From Kitasatospora sp. NBC_00240 (lineage in GTDB: Bacteria; Actinomycetota; Actinomycetes; Streptomycetales; Streptomycetaceae), in the NCBI RefSeq assembly GCF_026342405.1, contig NZ_JAPEMU010000001.1, forward strand, positions 9,319,458-9,383,457: a stretch of DNA of 64,000 nucleotides. Reading direction: 5' to 3'. Within the stretch, counting starts at the first letter, position 1, and every line of letters begins with the position of its first letter. Positions 7,206-15,928 of this stretch are shown in pieces. The notes below the pieces were generated by a model, which was given only the letters and a program-made list of their open reading frames with translations, was not told the DNA's origin and searched no databases. A program made the translations under genes and the position numbers.

Positions 7206-7600
7206 CCCGGCACGACGAACTCATCAACCACGTCCGCTCCCTCGGCCGGTACGGCGACACCCAGGAGGCCGAACGCGTCCTGACCGCGGTCCTGACCGTC
7301 CTCGCCGGCCAGCTCGCCGACGACGAGCGGCGCGACCTCGCGGCCGCCCTGCCCCCCGAGGCCCGGGCGCTGACGACCGGCCAGCTCCCGCTCACCGAGC
7401 CCCTCACCGCGCCCGGCTTCGTCGACGCCGTCGCCGCCCGCCTGGCCACCACCGTCCCCACCGCCCGCTGGGACGTCGGCGCCGCCCTCACCGCCCTCGC
7501 CGACCTGACGGGCCCGGGCCTCACCCAGCGCCTCCTCGCCGCCCTGCCCAACGGCTACGCACTCCTGTTCGGCCGCGCCCAACTGGTCACCGCAGCCTGA
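7202..7600 (+). CDS. DUF2267 protein, second of two
   Basis: A 132-aa paralogue of the preceding protein. The same two-part pattern appears: E-A-E-R-V-L-T-A-V-L-T-V-L-A-G-Q-L with R-R-D-L-A-A-A-L-P, then W-D-V-G-A-A-L-T-A-L-A-D-L and L-L-A-A-L-P-N-G-Y. GAAAGGG lies in the upstream gene, and the ATGA overlap implies translational coupling. The pair probably forms a hetero-oligomer, as judged from coupling and matching length. A strong terminator lies about 80 bases downstream. Confidence 0.85.
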   Translation: MTRHDELINHVRSLGRYGDTQEAERVLTAVLTVLAGQLADDERRDLAAALPPEARALTTGQLPLTEPLTAPGFVDAVAARLATTVPTARWDVGAALTALADLTGPGLTQRLLAALPNGYALLFGRAQLVTAA

Positions 7601-7678
7601 CACCCCGCCCCACGGCGCTCGGGGCCGGACGGCCACCCGGACCGATCGTCCTCGCACAGCAACGAGCCCGGCCCGTTC

Positions 7679-7718
7679 CACGACGGCAGGGCGGGCCCCG
7701 GCGTGCCCTGCCGTCGTG
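7679..7718. terminator. bidirectional terminator between convergent genes
   Basis: CACGACGGCAGGGC and GCCCTGCCGTCGTG form a perfect 14-bp stem between the DUF2267 operon and the convergent GvpU-like gene. It is flanked by TTC on the left and AAAT on the right. Confidence 0.8.
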
Positions 7719-7732
7719 AAATGGTCCGGGCG

Positions 7733-8122
7733 TCACTGGTCGGAGTAGCTGAGGTCTCCCACCGTCCAACTGCTGATGTCGGCGATGGCGATGCGGTACA
7801 TGCCGCCGGTCTGCGGCAAGCCGTAGCTGCCTTGCAGGATGCGGGCGACGTGCAGGTGCAGATGCGTCGGCCGCACGGCGGGCGGCGCCACGCCTTCGCC
7901 GTCCGCGCCCCCGTCGCCGGGTGCCGCGAACAGGGCGGCGAATGGCTTCAGGTGGTCCGAGGCGGCGAGGACTTCGGCCACCCGCTCGTGCCACAGGCTC
8001 TGCGGCGCGAGCCGGCCGGTGATGACCGCCCCCGGGACGACGACGGTCAGGGCCATCTGGTTGTTGTGCTCGGACTCCACCATCGCGGCGATGTCGACGA
8101 GCAGCCCATCAGGGTTCGACAT
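7733..8122 (-). CDS. GvpU-like protein of unknown function
   Basis: A 129-aa protein. The pattern M-A-L-T-V-V-V-P-G-A-V-I-T-G-R-L, then H-L-H-L-H-V-A-R-I-L, then Y-R-I-A-I-A-D-I-S-S-W-T-V-G recalls GvpU, an accessory gas-vesicle protein of Bacillus. No gas-vesicle structural gene lies in the window, so a gas-vesicle role is doubtful here. The ATG is preferred to an upstream GTG at 8236 because the extra 38 codons look non-coding. Its promoter faces the remnant at 8290-8641. It ends at the terminator shared with the DUF2267 operon. Confidence 0.6.
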   Translation of the reverse strand: MSNPDGLLVDIAAMVESEHNNQMALTVVVPGAVITGRLAPQSLWHERVAEVLAASDHLKPFAALFAAPGDGGADGEGVAPPAVRPTHLHLHVARILQGSYGLPQTGGMYRIAIADISSWTVGDLSYSDQ

Positions 8123-8236
8123 GGACCCCAGAATAGTGCCCACCGCAACCCGCCCGCACGGACCCCCCGGGGTGGCCCCGGCCCGCCGCCCCCCTTCGCC
8201 GGCACCGGACGCGGCGGGGCAGGGCAATTCCACCAC

Positions 8237-8273
8237 CTGTGATCGAGGCTGTGATCGCGACTGTGATCGCGAC
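8237..8273. repeat. three 12-13-bp direct repeats
   Basis: Three near-identical copies of CTGTGATCG(A/C)G(A/C). They sit at the decayed 3' end of the glutamate-synthase-like remnant. Confidence 0.6.
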
Positions 8274-8289
8274 CTGGAAAAATGTCGGC

Positions 8290-8641
8290 ATCCTGGAAAG
8301 ACAGGGGGCGTTCAGGGTCAGGCTGGCGTCCTCGCGGCCCTGCGGGTCGTGGGCCTGGTAGCCGACGCAGTCGCGGTCGAACGGACGGCCGTCGTAGTTG
8401 CGTTCGACGAAGTACTGCTGGACCTCGGGCCGGATCGCCTCCAGCGCGAACCGCAGGTGCCCAGTACGGGGTAGTTCCGCAGGACGGAATGCCTGCGCTG
8501 GAGCAGGTCCCGGCCGGCCAGGAGTGCAAGCGCTCCCAGCGGTCCGGCCACGAACCACCACCACGGAGACACCACCACGGCCGCAGCGACCGCGGCAACC
8601 GCCATCCACCCCGTCAGGACAACCCACAGGAATCTCAGCAC
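8290..8641 (-). pseudogene. broken N-terminus of an FMN-binding glutamate-synthase-like protein
   Basis: GTG at 8641 behind AGGAGCGG starts a protein with two membrane helices (F-L-W-V-V-L-T-G-W-M-A-V-A-A and W-W-W-F-V-A-G-P-L-G-A-L-A). Then comes L-Q-R-R-H-S-V-L-R-N-Y-P-V-L-G, typical of the start of the membrane-linked GltB2-like family. At about 8465 one base is missing: the expected next residues H-L-R-F-A-L-E-A-I-R-P-E and Q-Y-F-V-E-R-N-Y-D-G-R-P-F-D-R-D continue in a neighbouring frame. After about 100 codons the similarity stops at short repeats, and the whole FMN/catalytic domain is absent. The loss of most of the gene argues against a mere sequencing error. Confidence 0.65.
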
Positions 8642-8976
8642 GGACCGCTCCTGTCCCTGTTCCCCGGTGTCAAGCATGCGGCCCGCAAGCGCGTCGGACG
8701 GTGGGCCCGGCAGCGATGTACGAGAACGACTGTCGCGCTCGTCGCCTTCACCGCCAACCTGGCCGCCCGGACCCCGACGGCCGAGGAAGCCACCCGCCCG
8801 GACGTCCGCCCGTCCCGACCGGCACGCACCCGCAGGGCCCGGTCCGGCCCCGGCAGGGCACGCAGCAAGCTGGGCTGACGCTCGGGGCCGGACGGCGGGA
8901 CGGGACGGCCAGGAACCGCCGGGTGCGGGGGCGGTCGGCTCGGCGAAGTCGGCGTGGCCGGTGAAGGGCCCGGTGA
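8642..8976. other. intergenic region without recognisable gene
   Basis: A GC-rich stretch between the glutamate-synthase remnant and the gene after the oxidoreductase. On the minus strand a run reading R-G-G-V-L-L-I-T-G-P-F-T-G-H-A-D-F-A-E (about 8945-8990) looks like part of a lost protein, but it has no start. Confidence 0.3.
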
Positions 8977-9126
8977 TCAGCAGGACGCCGCCCCGGGAGA
9001 GCGCCGCGCGGCGCCACTCCAGTTTGAGCTCGTGTCTTCGGGCAGGACCGCTGGCGGCTCGGGCATGTTCAACTCGTCCAGGGCGTGGGCGTGGTTCGCC
9101 ACCGCCTGCTGGAGTTCGGCGATCAC
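8977..9126 (-). pseudogene. short frame coupled to oxidoreductase, probably truncated
   Basis: GTG at 9126 overlaps the TGA of the oxidoreductase gene (GTGA), as in a translationally coupled pair. It reads A-E-L-Q-Q-A-V-A-N-H-A-H-A-L-D-E-L-N for 49 codons, then stops. Protein-like sequence (L-L-I-T-G-P-F-T-G-H-A-D-F) continues in another frame, suggesting a frameshifted, truncated second gene of the operon. Family unknown. Confidence 0.3.
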
Positions 9127-10121
9127 GAGAGCACCGTCAGCACGATCTTGCCTTGGAGGTGGCCCTGCGCGGCTCGCGTGTGCGCGCTGCCCGCCTCGGG
9201 CAGCGGGTAGGTGCTGTCCACCCCGACCTGGAGCTTGCCCTCGTCGAACAGGCGCCCGATCTCGGCGAGCTGGGGGCCGTTGGAACGCACCTGAATGTTC
9301 GAGACCGTGATGCCCCGACTAGCCGTCTCCTCCGGGTCGTACTGGGCGAAGAACACCGGAAGCATGGTGCCGCCGCGCTTGAGCACGGCCAGGAACCGTG
9401 AGCTGTCCGGGCCACCGACGGTGTCGATCACCAGGTCGACACCGCTGACCACGTCCGCGGCCTGCGTCCTGGTGTAATCGATGAACTCGTCGGCGCCGAG
9501 CTTGCGCAGGAACTGCTCGTGCCGGCCCGAGGCCACCGCGATGACGTGTGCCCCCTTCCACTTCGCCAACTGCACCGCGAAGTGGCCCACCCCACCGGCG
9601 GCCCCGTTGACCAGCACGGTCATCCCCGGCGTGATCGGCACCGGCTGGTGCACCCGGCCGGTGAAGGCAGACGGTACGTCGTGGCCCAGATCAACCAGGT
9701 ACTGCCAGGCCGTAAGCACGGCCATCGGCGCCCCGGCCGCCTGCACGTGGTCGATACCGGCCGGCTTGTGGGCGAGGTCGGAAGCCGGCGCGGCCACGTA
9801 CTCGGCGTACGTCCGGCCGTCGAATCCGGGGAAGCGCAGCATGCCGAAGACCTCGTCACCGACGGCGAACCCCGGCACGTCCGGAGCGACCGCCTGAACC
9901 ACGCCCGACATGTCCGTTCCGGGGATCAGGGGGAACTCCAGCGCCGGCCTCATCCCGGCCGGCATGACCTTCATCCCCTCACGCAGGTACCAGTCCGGCG
10001 GGTTGATGCCCGCCGCGTGCACGCGGACGAGCACCTCGCCCGGGCCGATCTCGGGAACCGGTACCTCGTCGTACTGCAGAACTTCCGGTCCGCCCGCTTC
10101 GTGGAACTGGATAGCCTTCAT
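9123..10121 (-). CDS. NAD(P)H-dependent quinone oxidoreductase (zinc-free MDR family)
   Basis: A 332-aa medium-chain dehydrogenase/reductase. The GroES-like half holds G-E-V-L-V-R-V-H-A-A-G-I-N-P-P-D and P-G-T-D-M-S-G-V-V. The Rossmann half has V-N-G-A-A-G-G-V-G-H (about 171-180), placing NAD(P) binding. The zinc-binding cysteines of alcohol dehydrogenases are absent, as in quinone reductases. It is divergent from a LysR gene at 10244, which probably activates it in response to a quinone or electrophile. A GTGA overlap at its end shows it once had a coupled downstream gene. Confidence 0.9.
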   Translation of the reverse strand: MKAIQFHEAGGPEVLQYDEVPVPEIGPGEVLVRVHAAGINPPDWYLREGMKVMPAGMRPALEFPLIPGTDMSGVVQAVAPDVPGFAVGDEVFGMLRFPGFDGRTYAEYVAAPASDLAHKPAGIDHVQAAGAPMAVLTAWQYLVDLGHDVPSAFTGRVHQPVPITPGMTVLVNGAAGGVGHFAVQLAKWKGAHVIAVASGRHEQFLRKLGADEFIDYTRTQAADVVSGVDLVIDTVGGPDSSRFLAVLKRGGTMLPVFFAQYDPEETASRGITVSNIQVRSNGPQLAEIGRLFDEGKLQVGVDSTYPLPEAGSAHTRAAQGHLQGKIVLTVLS

Positions 10122-10195
10122 CGCGCCTGTCGCTTTCTCGGGGAAACGTTGTTCCTTCAGTCAAGGCCCAGGACGGCATGGCCGTCCAAGACCGG

Positions 10196-10218
10196 TTCGG
10201 CAACCTGGTCATTCCGAA
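10196..10218. promoter_or_regulatory. candidate LysR operator
   Basis: TTCGG and CCGAA half-sites 13 bases apart in the 122-bp gap between the divergent oxidoreductase and LysR genes, spaced like a LysR T-N11-A element. Confidence 0.35.
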
Positions 10219-10243
10219 ACAGCATGATGCGTACGCTGGAAGG

Positions 10244-11119
10244 GTGAACGATCTCGGACAGGACCTGGAACTGCGACTGGTGCGCTACTTCACCGTGGTG
10301 GCGGCGCACCAGCACTTCGGCCGGGCCGCCGCCGACCTGCACGTGGCCCAGCCCGCGCTGAGCCGCCAGATCCAACGGCTCGAGAAGTACCTCGACACAC
10401 GACTGCTGGACCGCACGCCCCAGGGCACCCGGCTCACTCCGGCCGGCCGGACGTTCCTCCCCCGGGCCCGGGCCCTGCTGCAGGCCGCCCGCCAGGCCGA
10501 GCTGTCCGTGCGCGACCAAGCCCGGACCGAACGAATCGTCATCGGTTACGTGGAAGACCTGGTGATCACTGCCGCCGTACGGGAGTTGCGCCGCCGTCAC
10601 CCGGACGCCGAGATCGCCACCCGGCACCTGAGCTGCCACGATGTCGGGGCGCTGGCCGACGAGCGCGTCGACGCCCTGATCGCACGGGCCCCGCTGCCGC
10701 TCGCCGCCGATGACGTGTTCACCACCCTGCTGTACGAGGAGCCCCGGATGCTCGTGGTCCCGCGTGGTCATCGCTTGGCCGACCGCGCGTCGGTGACCGC
10801 GGAGGAACTGGCCGGCGAGGAGGCCGCGCCGTGCGCGTTCGAGACCGAGGACTGGACTTCCTACCGGCTTCTCGGGGCCGGCGTGCCGCCGATCGAGAGC
10901 TACGAGGACAAGCTCGAACTCGTCGCGAGCGGCAGGGCGATCGCCGTGCTACCGGTCGGCGATCGGCGTAGCTCACTTCGTCCCGACCTCGTCACCGTCC
11001 CGCTCGAGGGCGCTCCCCCCAGCCAGGTCGTCCTGGTCGGCCGCGAGGGCGACCCGAATCCGATGATCAGGAATCTCCGGCTGGCGGCCAAGGCCGTCCT
11101 GACCGCCCCGGCGGCCTGA
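10244..11119 (+). CDS. LysR-family transcriptional regulator
   Basis: A 291-aa protein with the usual HTH near the start: L-V-R-Y-F-T-V-V-A-A-H, then F-G-R-A-A-A-D-L-H-V-A-Q-P-A-L-S-R-Q-I and L-D-T-R-L-L-D-R. A substrate-binding-like domain follows from about residue 90. GTG at 10244 is chosen since it gives the normal short lead to the HTH and has GGAAGG next to it; the 22 codons upstream cover the operator region. It probably controls the divergent quinone oxidoreductase and itself. A strong terminator lies 65 bases after its stop. Confidence 0.88.
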   Translation: MNDLGQDLELRLVRYFTVVAAHQHFGRAAADLHVAQPALSRQIQRLEKYLDTRLLDRTPQGTRLTPAGRTFLPRARALLQAARQAELSVRDQARTERIVIGYVEDLVITAAVRELRRRHPDAEIATRHLSCHDVGALADERVDALIARAPLPLAADDVFTTLLYEEPRMLVVPRGHRLADRASVTAEELAGEEAAPCAFETEDWTSYRLLGAGVPPIESYEDKLELVASGRAIAVLPVGDRRSSLRPDLVTVPLEGAPPSQVVLVGREGDPNPMIRNLRLAAKAVLTAPAA

Positions 11120-11183
11120 CCGGGATCGGCCGACCCGCTGGGCGCTGAACCGCACCAAGCGGTGACGCGCGCTGTCGCTGCGA

Positions 11184-11220
11184 ACCGACAACACCTGAGG
11201 GGTCCTCGGGTGTTGTCGGT
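11184..11220 (+). terminator. terminator after LysR gene
   Basis: ACCGACAACACC pairs with GGTGTTGTCGGT, extended inward by GAGG/CCTC with one mismatch, a stem of about 17 bp. Confidence 0.75.
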
Positions 11221-11453
11221 GCCGCCGGACATGATCCGAGTCGTGGACCTGCGACCTGAGACCGGAGCTCCCGGTTCCGGCTGCCCGAGGCGGAACCATC
11301 GGCGCCCCGGTCGGTGTGACCGGTTCCCGTGGGCGACAACCGAGTTGTGCGCCGTCCACCGTGACGGGCGCCGCAGTTCCACGGGATGCGCGGGCTGTAC
11401 CTGGATGGATAGCGTGGGGGCCGGCCGGGGGCTGGCCGGGGCGAGGGGGGCGT

Positions 11454-13121
11454 GTGGCTGAGACGGGGTTTCACCGGCGGGACGAGCCGGAGGCGCAGGA
11501 CAGGCTTGTCGCCTGGGCGGAGGACGTCGGCCTGCTGCGCATGCGGGAGCGAAGCCGCGGACCGGCGCCTGACCGGCACACCGGCAGCGGCGTCGTGCGC
11601 AGCGGCTACGAGCCCTGTCTGCTGGCCCTGCTCCGAGTGGCCGTGGCCGAAGACCCCAGTGGTGGATTCCCCACCTGGCTCCTGGAGTCGCTGGCCCGAA
11701 CCGGTCACCTTGCCCGGGCGGCGGAGCTGGCCTGGGCGACCAGCGGCAGATCCGGGCCGGGCGACACCCTCCTGGCGCTGGTGGAGGCCGCGGCCCACGC
11801 CGGCGACCTGCGGGGAGCCCAGGCACTGGCCGAGTCGCTCCCCGAGCGCGACGCACATGACCGGGCTCTTGTCGCCCTCGTGCCGGCGTGGGCTCGTAGC
11901 GGCGAGCGTGGCAGGGCCGTGGCCCTGGCGCAGAGGGTCCGATATCCGCACCACTGGGGAACGGCCTGGGCGGCGCTGGCGAAGGCGGAGGCGGACCGTG
12001 GCGACACGGCTGCCGCTCTTGAATATGCTGCTCGTGCAGACGAGTTGATGTCCGGTGGGGTGGCGTCACCGGACGTGCTTGCCCTGCTCGTGGAGGTGGC
12101 CGTCGTCGCCGGCGACGCGGCCTGGGCCGCCGAGCTCGCCGGCCGCGTGCAGTCGCCGTCCGCGCCCATCGGCTACGACGGGCGCCGGGGTGGGCTCCAC
12201 CCCTTGGCGAGGGTGCTGGCCTGCGAGGCTCTCCAGGGCGATCTGCGCCGGATCGACGCCCTCCTGTCGTCGCCCGATGAAAGCGCGGACGTGGACGTGG
12301 ACGTGGACGCGGACATGGACCCGCCCCGGACCGACGGGCAGGCAGCCCGAGAGGATCCCGAACCGCATCCGGACTGTTTCACCCACCTCCTGCCCGACCC
12401 GAGCAGTGGACCTCCCGTTGACGCGCGGGTCATGGCGGATCTCGTCCGTGCGGTCGCCGGGAGCGCCGACCACGATCTGGCTCTCGCCCTCGCGGACCGG
12501 GCGGAGAGACTGCTCGACACCGGCACCGGCCGCCGTCCCCACGATCTGCTGGAGGCCGTGATCCTTCTGCTGGCCGGGCGAGGACACCATCTGCGGGCCA
12601 TGGCCCTGGCGGACCGGTTCGACGAGCCCGCACTGCGCCCCGCGCGCCAGGCGCGGATCGTCCGGGAGGTGGCCCGCCACGGCGACGTGGGCCGGGCGCA
12701 GTACCTGGCCCGTGCGATCACCGACCGGACGGCCGCGGCGGTGGCGCTGATCGGCGTGGTCCATGAGCTGGCTCGGCGCGGCCTGATCGACCGGGCGCAG
12801 GAGTTGGCCGGGTCGTTCACCGACGCCTGGGACCGGGACGAGGCACTGACCGCTGTCGTCCACGCTTTGGCCCGGCAGGGAAGCATGAGCCGGGCCGAGA
12901 GCCTCGCCTCGTCGATCGTCCACCGTGCGGCGAGGGCACGCGCGCTGGCCTCGCTCGTGGAACTGTCACCGCCGCCCCGGGCCCGCAGGCTTGCCGCACA
13001 GGCCGTGGTCCTGAACGGCTGGGCCGCCGTCCTGGACGTCCTGGAGCCGATCGTGCCGCGCGCGGCGGCGACCGTGGCCGACCAGCTGGGCCGCCGAGTA
13101 CCCGAGCCCGTTTCCTCCTGA
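11454..13121 (+). CDS. large helical-repeat protein (TPR/HEAT-like)
   Basis: A 555-aa cytoplasmic protein built of about fifteen 30-35-residue helical hairpins. The recurring theme is A-R-A-x-x-L-A, then R-A-x-A-L-x-x-L-V, for example R-A-A-E-L-A-W-A and R-A-Q-E-L-A-G-S-F. No catalytic motif is seen, so a scaffold or protein-binding role is likely. An acidic D-V-D-V-D-V-D-A-D-M-D run near the middle separates two repeat arrays. GTG at 11454 follows GAGGGGGG; the longer frame from 11316 lacks protein character. It is followed after 28 bases by the WD40 gene, likely in one operon. Confidence 0.75.
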   Translation: MAETGFHRRDEPEAQDRLVAWAEDVGLLRMRERSRGPAPDRHTGSGVVRSGYEPCLLALLRVAVAEDPSGGFPTWLLESLARTGHLARAAELAWATSGRSGPGDTLLALVEAAAHAGDLRGAQALAESLPERDAHDRALVALVPAWARSGERGRAVALAQRVRYPHHWGTAWAALAKAEADRGDTAAALEYAARADELMSGGVASPDVLALLVEVAVVAGDAAWAAELAGRVQSPSAPIGYDGRRGGLHPLARVLACEALQGDLRRIDALLSSPDESADVDVDVDADMDPPRTDGQAAREDPEPHPDCFTHLLPDPSSGPPVDARVMADLVRAVAGSADHDLALALADRAERLLDTGTGRRPHDLLEAVILLLAGRGHHLRAMALADRFDEPALRPARQARIVREVARHGDVGRAQYLARAITDRTAAAVALIGVVHELARRGLIDRAQELAGSFTDAWDRDEALTAVVHALARQGSMSRAESLASSIVHRAARARALASLVELSPPPRARRLAAQAVVLNGWAAVLDVLEPIVPRAAATVADQLGRRVPEPVSS

Positions 13122-13149
13122 TCCCCCTCGTCGATTGTGAGCGCCCTGC

Positions 13150-15231
13150 GTGATAGCGAAACTGCCCTTGGACAGCCCCCGTTGGCGCGACCTCGACGGT
13201 GTGTCGGTCGAGGAGCTGAAGGAGGTCCTGGAGGCGATGGCAGCCACCGGCGCCGCCGGCGCCGGGGAGGACTGGAAGGAGCCGTGGAGCCGCGTCCTCG
13301 ACGGCCTGCTGCAGCAGGAGACCCTCTACAGCGGAGCCTTCGCGGCCTTGCCGCACCTCGTCGAGGCCGCGGCGCCGTCGCCCGGCCGGTTCGTGGGCCT
13401 GTGGGCGGACCTGGGGCTCATGGTGACCGCGGAGCCCGCGACGCCGGTTCCCGCCGACCTCGAAGCAGGGTTCACGGCCGCTGTCCGACTGGCCGCGCAG
13501 GCGGCGGTGCGCGGGTACCTCACAGCCGGAGCGCCCGCCGCGGAGTGCGCGTACCTCGCGCTCTCCTGCGTGGCTCTCTCCGGCCACCGCATCGGAGAGG
13601 TGCTGTGGCAGTCGCTCGGGTTCGAGGAGGGCAGCATCGTGTTGTCCTGCCCCGGCTGCGAGTCCGAGACCGAGATCGCCGACTTCTTCGTGGACCCGGT
13701 ACATCCGCCCTTCGAAGCACCGGGGGTGCCCGATCCCGCGGTGGCGCCCCCGGACGGGCACGTCTGGGGTGAGGTCGCCGGGGCGCTGCCGGACGGGGCG
13801 CTCGGGCAGGAGTGGGAGCCCTTCCTGCGGGTGGCCCGCGCGGTCGCGGCGGCCGGTGTGCCCGTCGGGACGCCGGGGCGGGCCGTCCTGTGCCTGGTCG
13901 CGGCCATGGTGGCGGTCAAGGGCACCCCGGACTGGGCCGGGAAGGAGTGGGCCCGCAAGCTCATGCTGCTGACGGGGGACTTCCGGTGCCCGGATTGCGA
14001 GCAGACCTGGGCGATCGCCGACTGCCTGGTGGAGGACCCCGACGGCGCCCGCCCCCACGACGCACGTGGGCGGGTGCGGACCGAGGACGGCTGGTCGGTC
14101 CCGTCGGTCCCGTCGACGGCGTCGGCCCCGGAAGCGGGGCGGACCGGTGGGCCGGGGGCAGGGCTTCGGCTGGAGGGCGGTGTGCTGCTCGCGGCCGACC
14201 GCACGCCCCGGGGCCGGGTGAAGGTCCTCTCCGCACCCGGCCCCGGCTCCGCGTCCGCACCCGGCTCCGCGTCCGCACCGCGTTCCGGTTCCGGCGAGGG
14301 CGTCAACGCGCTCGCGGTCCTGTCCTCGCCCGCCGGGCCGACGCTGGTGGCGGCGGCCGGGGACACCGGCACGGTGTTCCTGTGGGACGCGGCCGACGGT
14401 CGGCCCGTCCACGCGCCGCTCGGGGCGCATCGCCACCCTGTCCGGTCGCTGACGGCCCTTCGGCTGCCCGAGGGCCCCGTCGTCCTGGCGAGTGGGCACG
14501 CGGACGGCACGCTCGTCCTGTGGGACCCGGGCACCGGGCAGCCGTTGTGCGAGCCCGTCACCAACTGGCTCGGCTCCGTGGAAGGCATGTGTGCCGCGGC
14601 CGTCCCGGACGGCCGGACCCTTCTCGTCACCGCTACTCCACGCGGGGCGGTCCGGTTGCGGGACCCGCGGACCGGCGAGTCCGTCGCGCGTCTCAACCCC
14701 ACCGGCCGTGGGATCGCATCGATCGCCGCCGTGCCGATCTCGCCCGGACACACGCTGGTCGCGGCCTCGGATACCCAAGGTGACGTCCACCTGTGGGATC
14801 CGGCCGTCGACGACCCCTGGGAGCCCGGGGCCGCGACACGGCCGAGCGAGCGGGTACGGGAGGACCACCGCCATCAGGTGGCTCTGGTGGCGACCGTAGC
14901 CGCTCACGACCGTCACCTGGTGGCCACCGGGGACCGCCGCGGCGCGGTCATGCTGTGGGATCCCGCCACCGGCACCCCGGTCGGCGACGGGCTGCCCGCG
15001 GACGCCCCGGGCAGTCTCCTGACGGCCATGACCGCCACCACGCTCCCCGGCCGGCGCGCCGTCCTGGTCACCGGCAGCAACTCCGGGCGGAGCCTGCGGG
15101 TCTGGGAACCCAGGACCGGCGAGGTGCAGCACCTGGCCCTGGACGTGGCGGTCACCTGCCTGGCCGCCGCCGGCTCCGACCTGGTCGTCGGACACGACGG
15201 CGGAGTGCTCACACTCCAGCTCACCTGGTGA
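13150..15231 (+). CDS. WD40-repeat protein with two CxxC zinc knuckles
   Basis: A 693-aa two-part protein. The first 300 residues are helical. They carry two matching knuckles, S-C-P-G-C-E-S-E-T-E-I-A-D (C167, C170) and R-C-P-D-C-E-Q-T-W-A-I-A-D (C280, C283), which could together bind one zinc ion. A flexible Pro/Ser/Ala linker with P-G-S-A-S-A-P-G-S-A-S-A repeats follows. The last 330 residues are a WD40 beta-propeller with blades ending T-V-F-L-W-D, T-L-V-L-W-D, A-V-R-L-R-D, D-V-H-L-W-D, A-V-M-L-W-D and S-L-R-V-W-E. It starts 28 bp after the helical-repeat gene. A protein-interaction scaffold seems likely; partner unknown. Confidence 0.85.
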   Translation: MIAKLPLDSPRWRDLDGVSVEELKEVLEAMAATGAAGAGEDWKEPWSRVLDGLLQQETLYSGAFAALPHLVEAAAPSPGRFVGLWADLGLMVTAEPATPVPADLEAGFTAAVRLAAQAAVRGYLTAGAPAAECAYLALSCVALSGHRIGEVLWQSLGFEEGSIVLSCPGCESETEIADFFVDPVHPPFEAPGVPDPAVAPPDGHVWGEVAGALPDGALGQEWEPFLRVARAVAAAGVPVGTPGRAVLCLVAAMVAVKGTPDWAGKEWARKLMLLTGDFRCPDCEQTWAIADCLVEDPDGARPHDARGRVRTEDGWSVPSVPSTASAPEAGRTGGPGAGLRLEGGVLLAADRTPRGRVKVLSAPGPGSASAPGSASAPRSGSGEGVNALAVLSSPAGPTLVAAAGDTGTVFLWDAADGRPVHAPLGAHRHPVRSLTALRLPEGPVVLASGHADGTLVLWDPGTGQPLCEPVTNWLGSVEGMCAAAVPDGRTLLVTATPRGAVRLRDPRTGESVARLNPTGRGIASIAAVPISPGHTLVAASDTQGDVHLWDPAVDDPWEPGAATRPSERVREDHRHQVALVATVAAHDRHLVATGDRRGAVMLWDPATGTPVGDGLPADAPGSLLTAMTATTLPGRRAVLVTGSNSGRSLRVWEPRTGEVQHLALDVAVTCLAAAGSDLVVGHDGGVLTLQLTW

Positions 15232-15239
15232 CACGTGCG

Positions 15240-15264
15240 GCGGCTCACCTCCCGAGTGAGCCGC
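15240..15264 (+). terminator. terminator after WD40 gene
   Basis: GCGGCTCAC and GTGAGCCGC form a 9-bp stem with a 7-nt loop just after the stop codon. Confidence 0.65.
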
Positions 15265-15324
15265 ACAACATCCATGACGCCCGGGCTCGCGCTCCGCGGA
15301 CGTCCGGCACGACGGAGGAGGACC

Positions 15325-15928
15325 ATGGGCGAAACCACGGCGGACCAGGTACCGGACGGATCTGCGTCTCTCGGCCCCGCCGCCCTGGCTCGGCTCGCCG
15401 GGGACGCCGGCCTCGGCGAGGAGAAGCGTGTGTCGGCGGCCGAGGCCCTGTCGTTCCGGGACGGTCATCGTGAGGGGGGCAGCCCTGCTGGCACCCCTCG
15501 CCGACGACACCTCGCTGCCCGGTCACACCCGTGTGGACGCGGCTGCGGCGACGGCCCGGGTGGTGGGCCACGCCGAGGACGGCGCCGCGCGCCTGGTGCG
15601 CCTCGCCGACGACGGCGCCGGGAAGTGGCCGAAACGACGCCGGCTGCTGCGGAAGTGGCTCTGGCTCGAAAAATTCGTGGACGACCTCGACCATCTGAAC
15701 GCGGTGGAGGCCCTGAGCGCCCTGGAGGGGCATCAGGAGGCCGCAGCCGCTCTGTTGACCCGCTGCGCCCAGGACGCCTCGCTGCACGGTCACCTCCGCC
15801 GCAGCGCGGCCGCGACCTTGGCGGGGATGGCGGAGCGCCGGGAGAACGGTGCCGCCCTGCTGGCCCGCCTCGCCCGGGACCCCGCCGTGGGCCACGGTCG
15901 GTCGGAGGCTAGTGGGACGATCACTCGC
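15325..15928 (+). pseudogene. HEAT-repeat protein gene with a frameshift
   Basis: ATG at 15325 behind GGAGGA starts a HEAT-like protein: A-A-L-A-R-L-A-G-D-A-G-L-G-E-E-K-R-V-S-A-A-E-A-L. At a run of six G (15473-15479) the frame slips. The repeats go on one frame over as G-A-A-L-L-A-P-L-A-D-D-T-S-L-P-G-H-T-R, then A-A-L-L-T-R-C-A-Q-D-A-S-L-H-G-H-L and A-A-L-L-A-R-L-A-R-D-P-A. Removing one G restores a continuous protein. That could be true decay, a phase-variable tract or a read error. The C-terminal end merges without a stop into the DUF4265 gene, so the original end is also lost. Confidence 0.6.

Noticed and set aside
7733..8122. Gas-vesicle cluster
   Set aside because: Only one GvpU-like protein; no gvpA, F, G, J, K, L or S gene around it.
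12817..15510. 897-codon minus-strand frame opposite the WD40 gene
   Set aside because: High-GC antisense frame. The plus-strand WD40 protein has clear blades, zinc knuckles and operon spacing; the antisense product has no domains.
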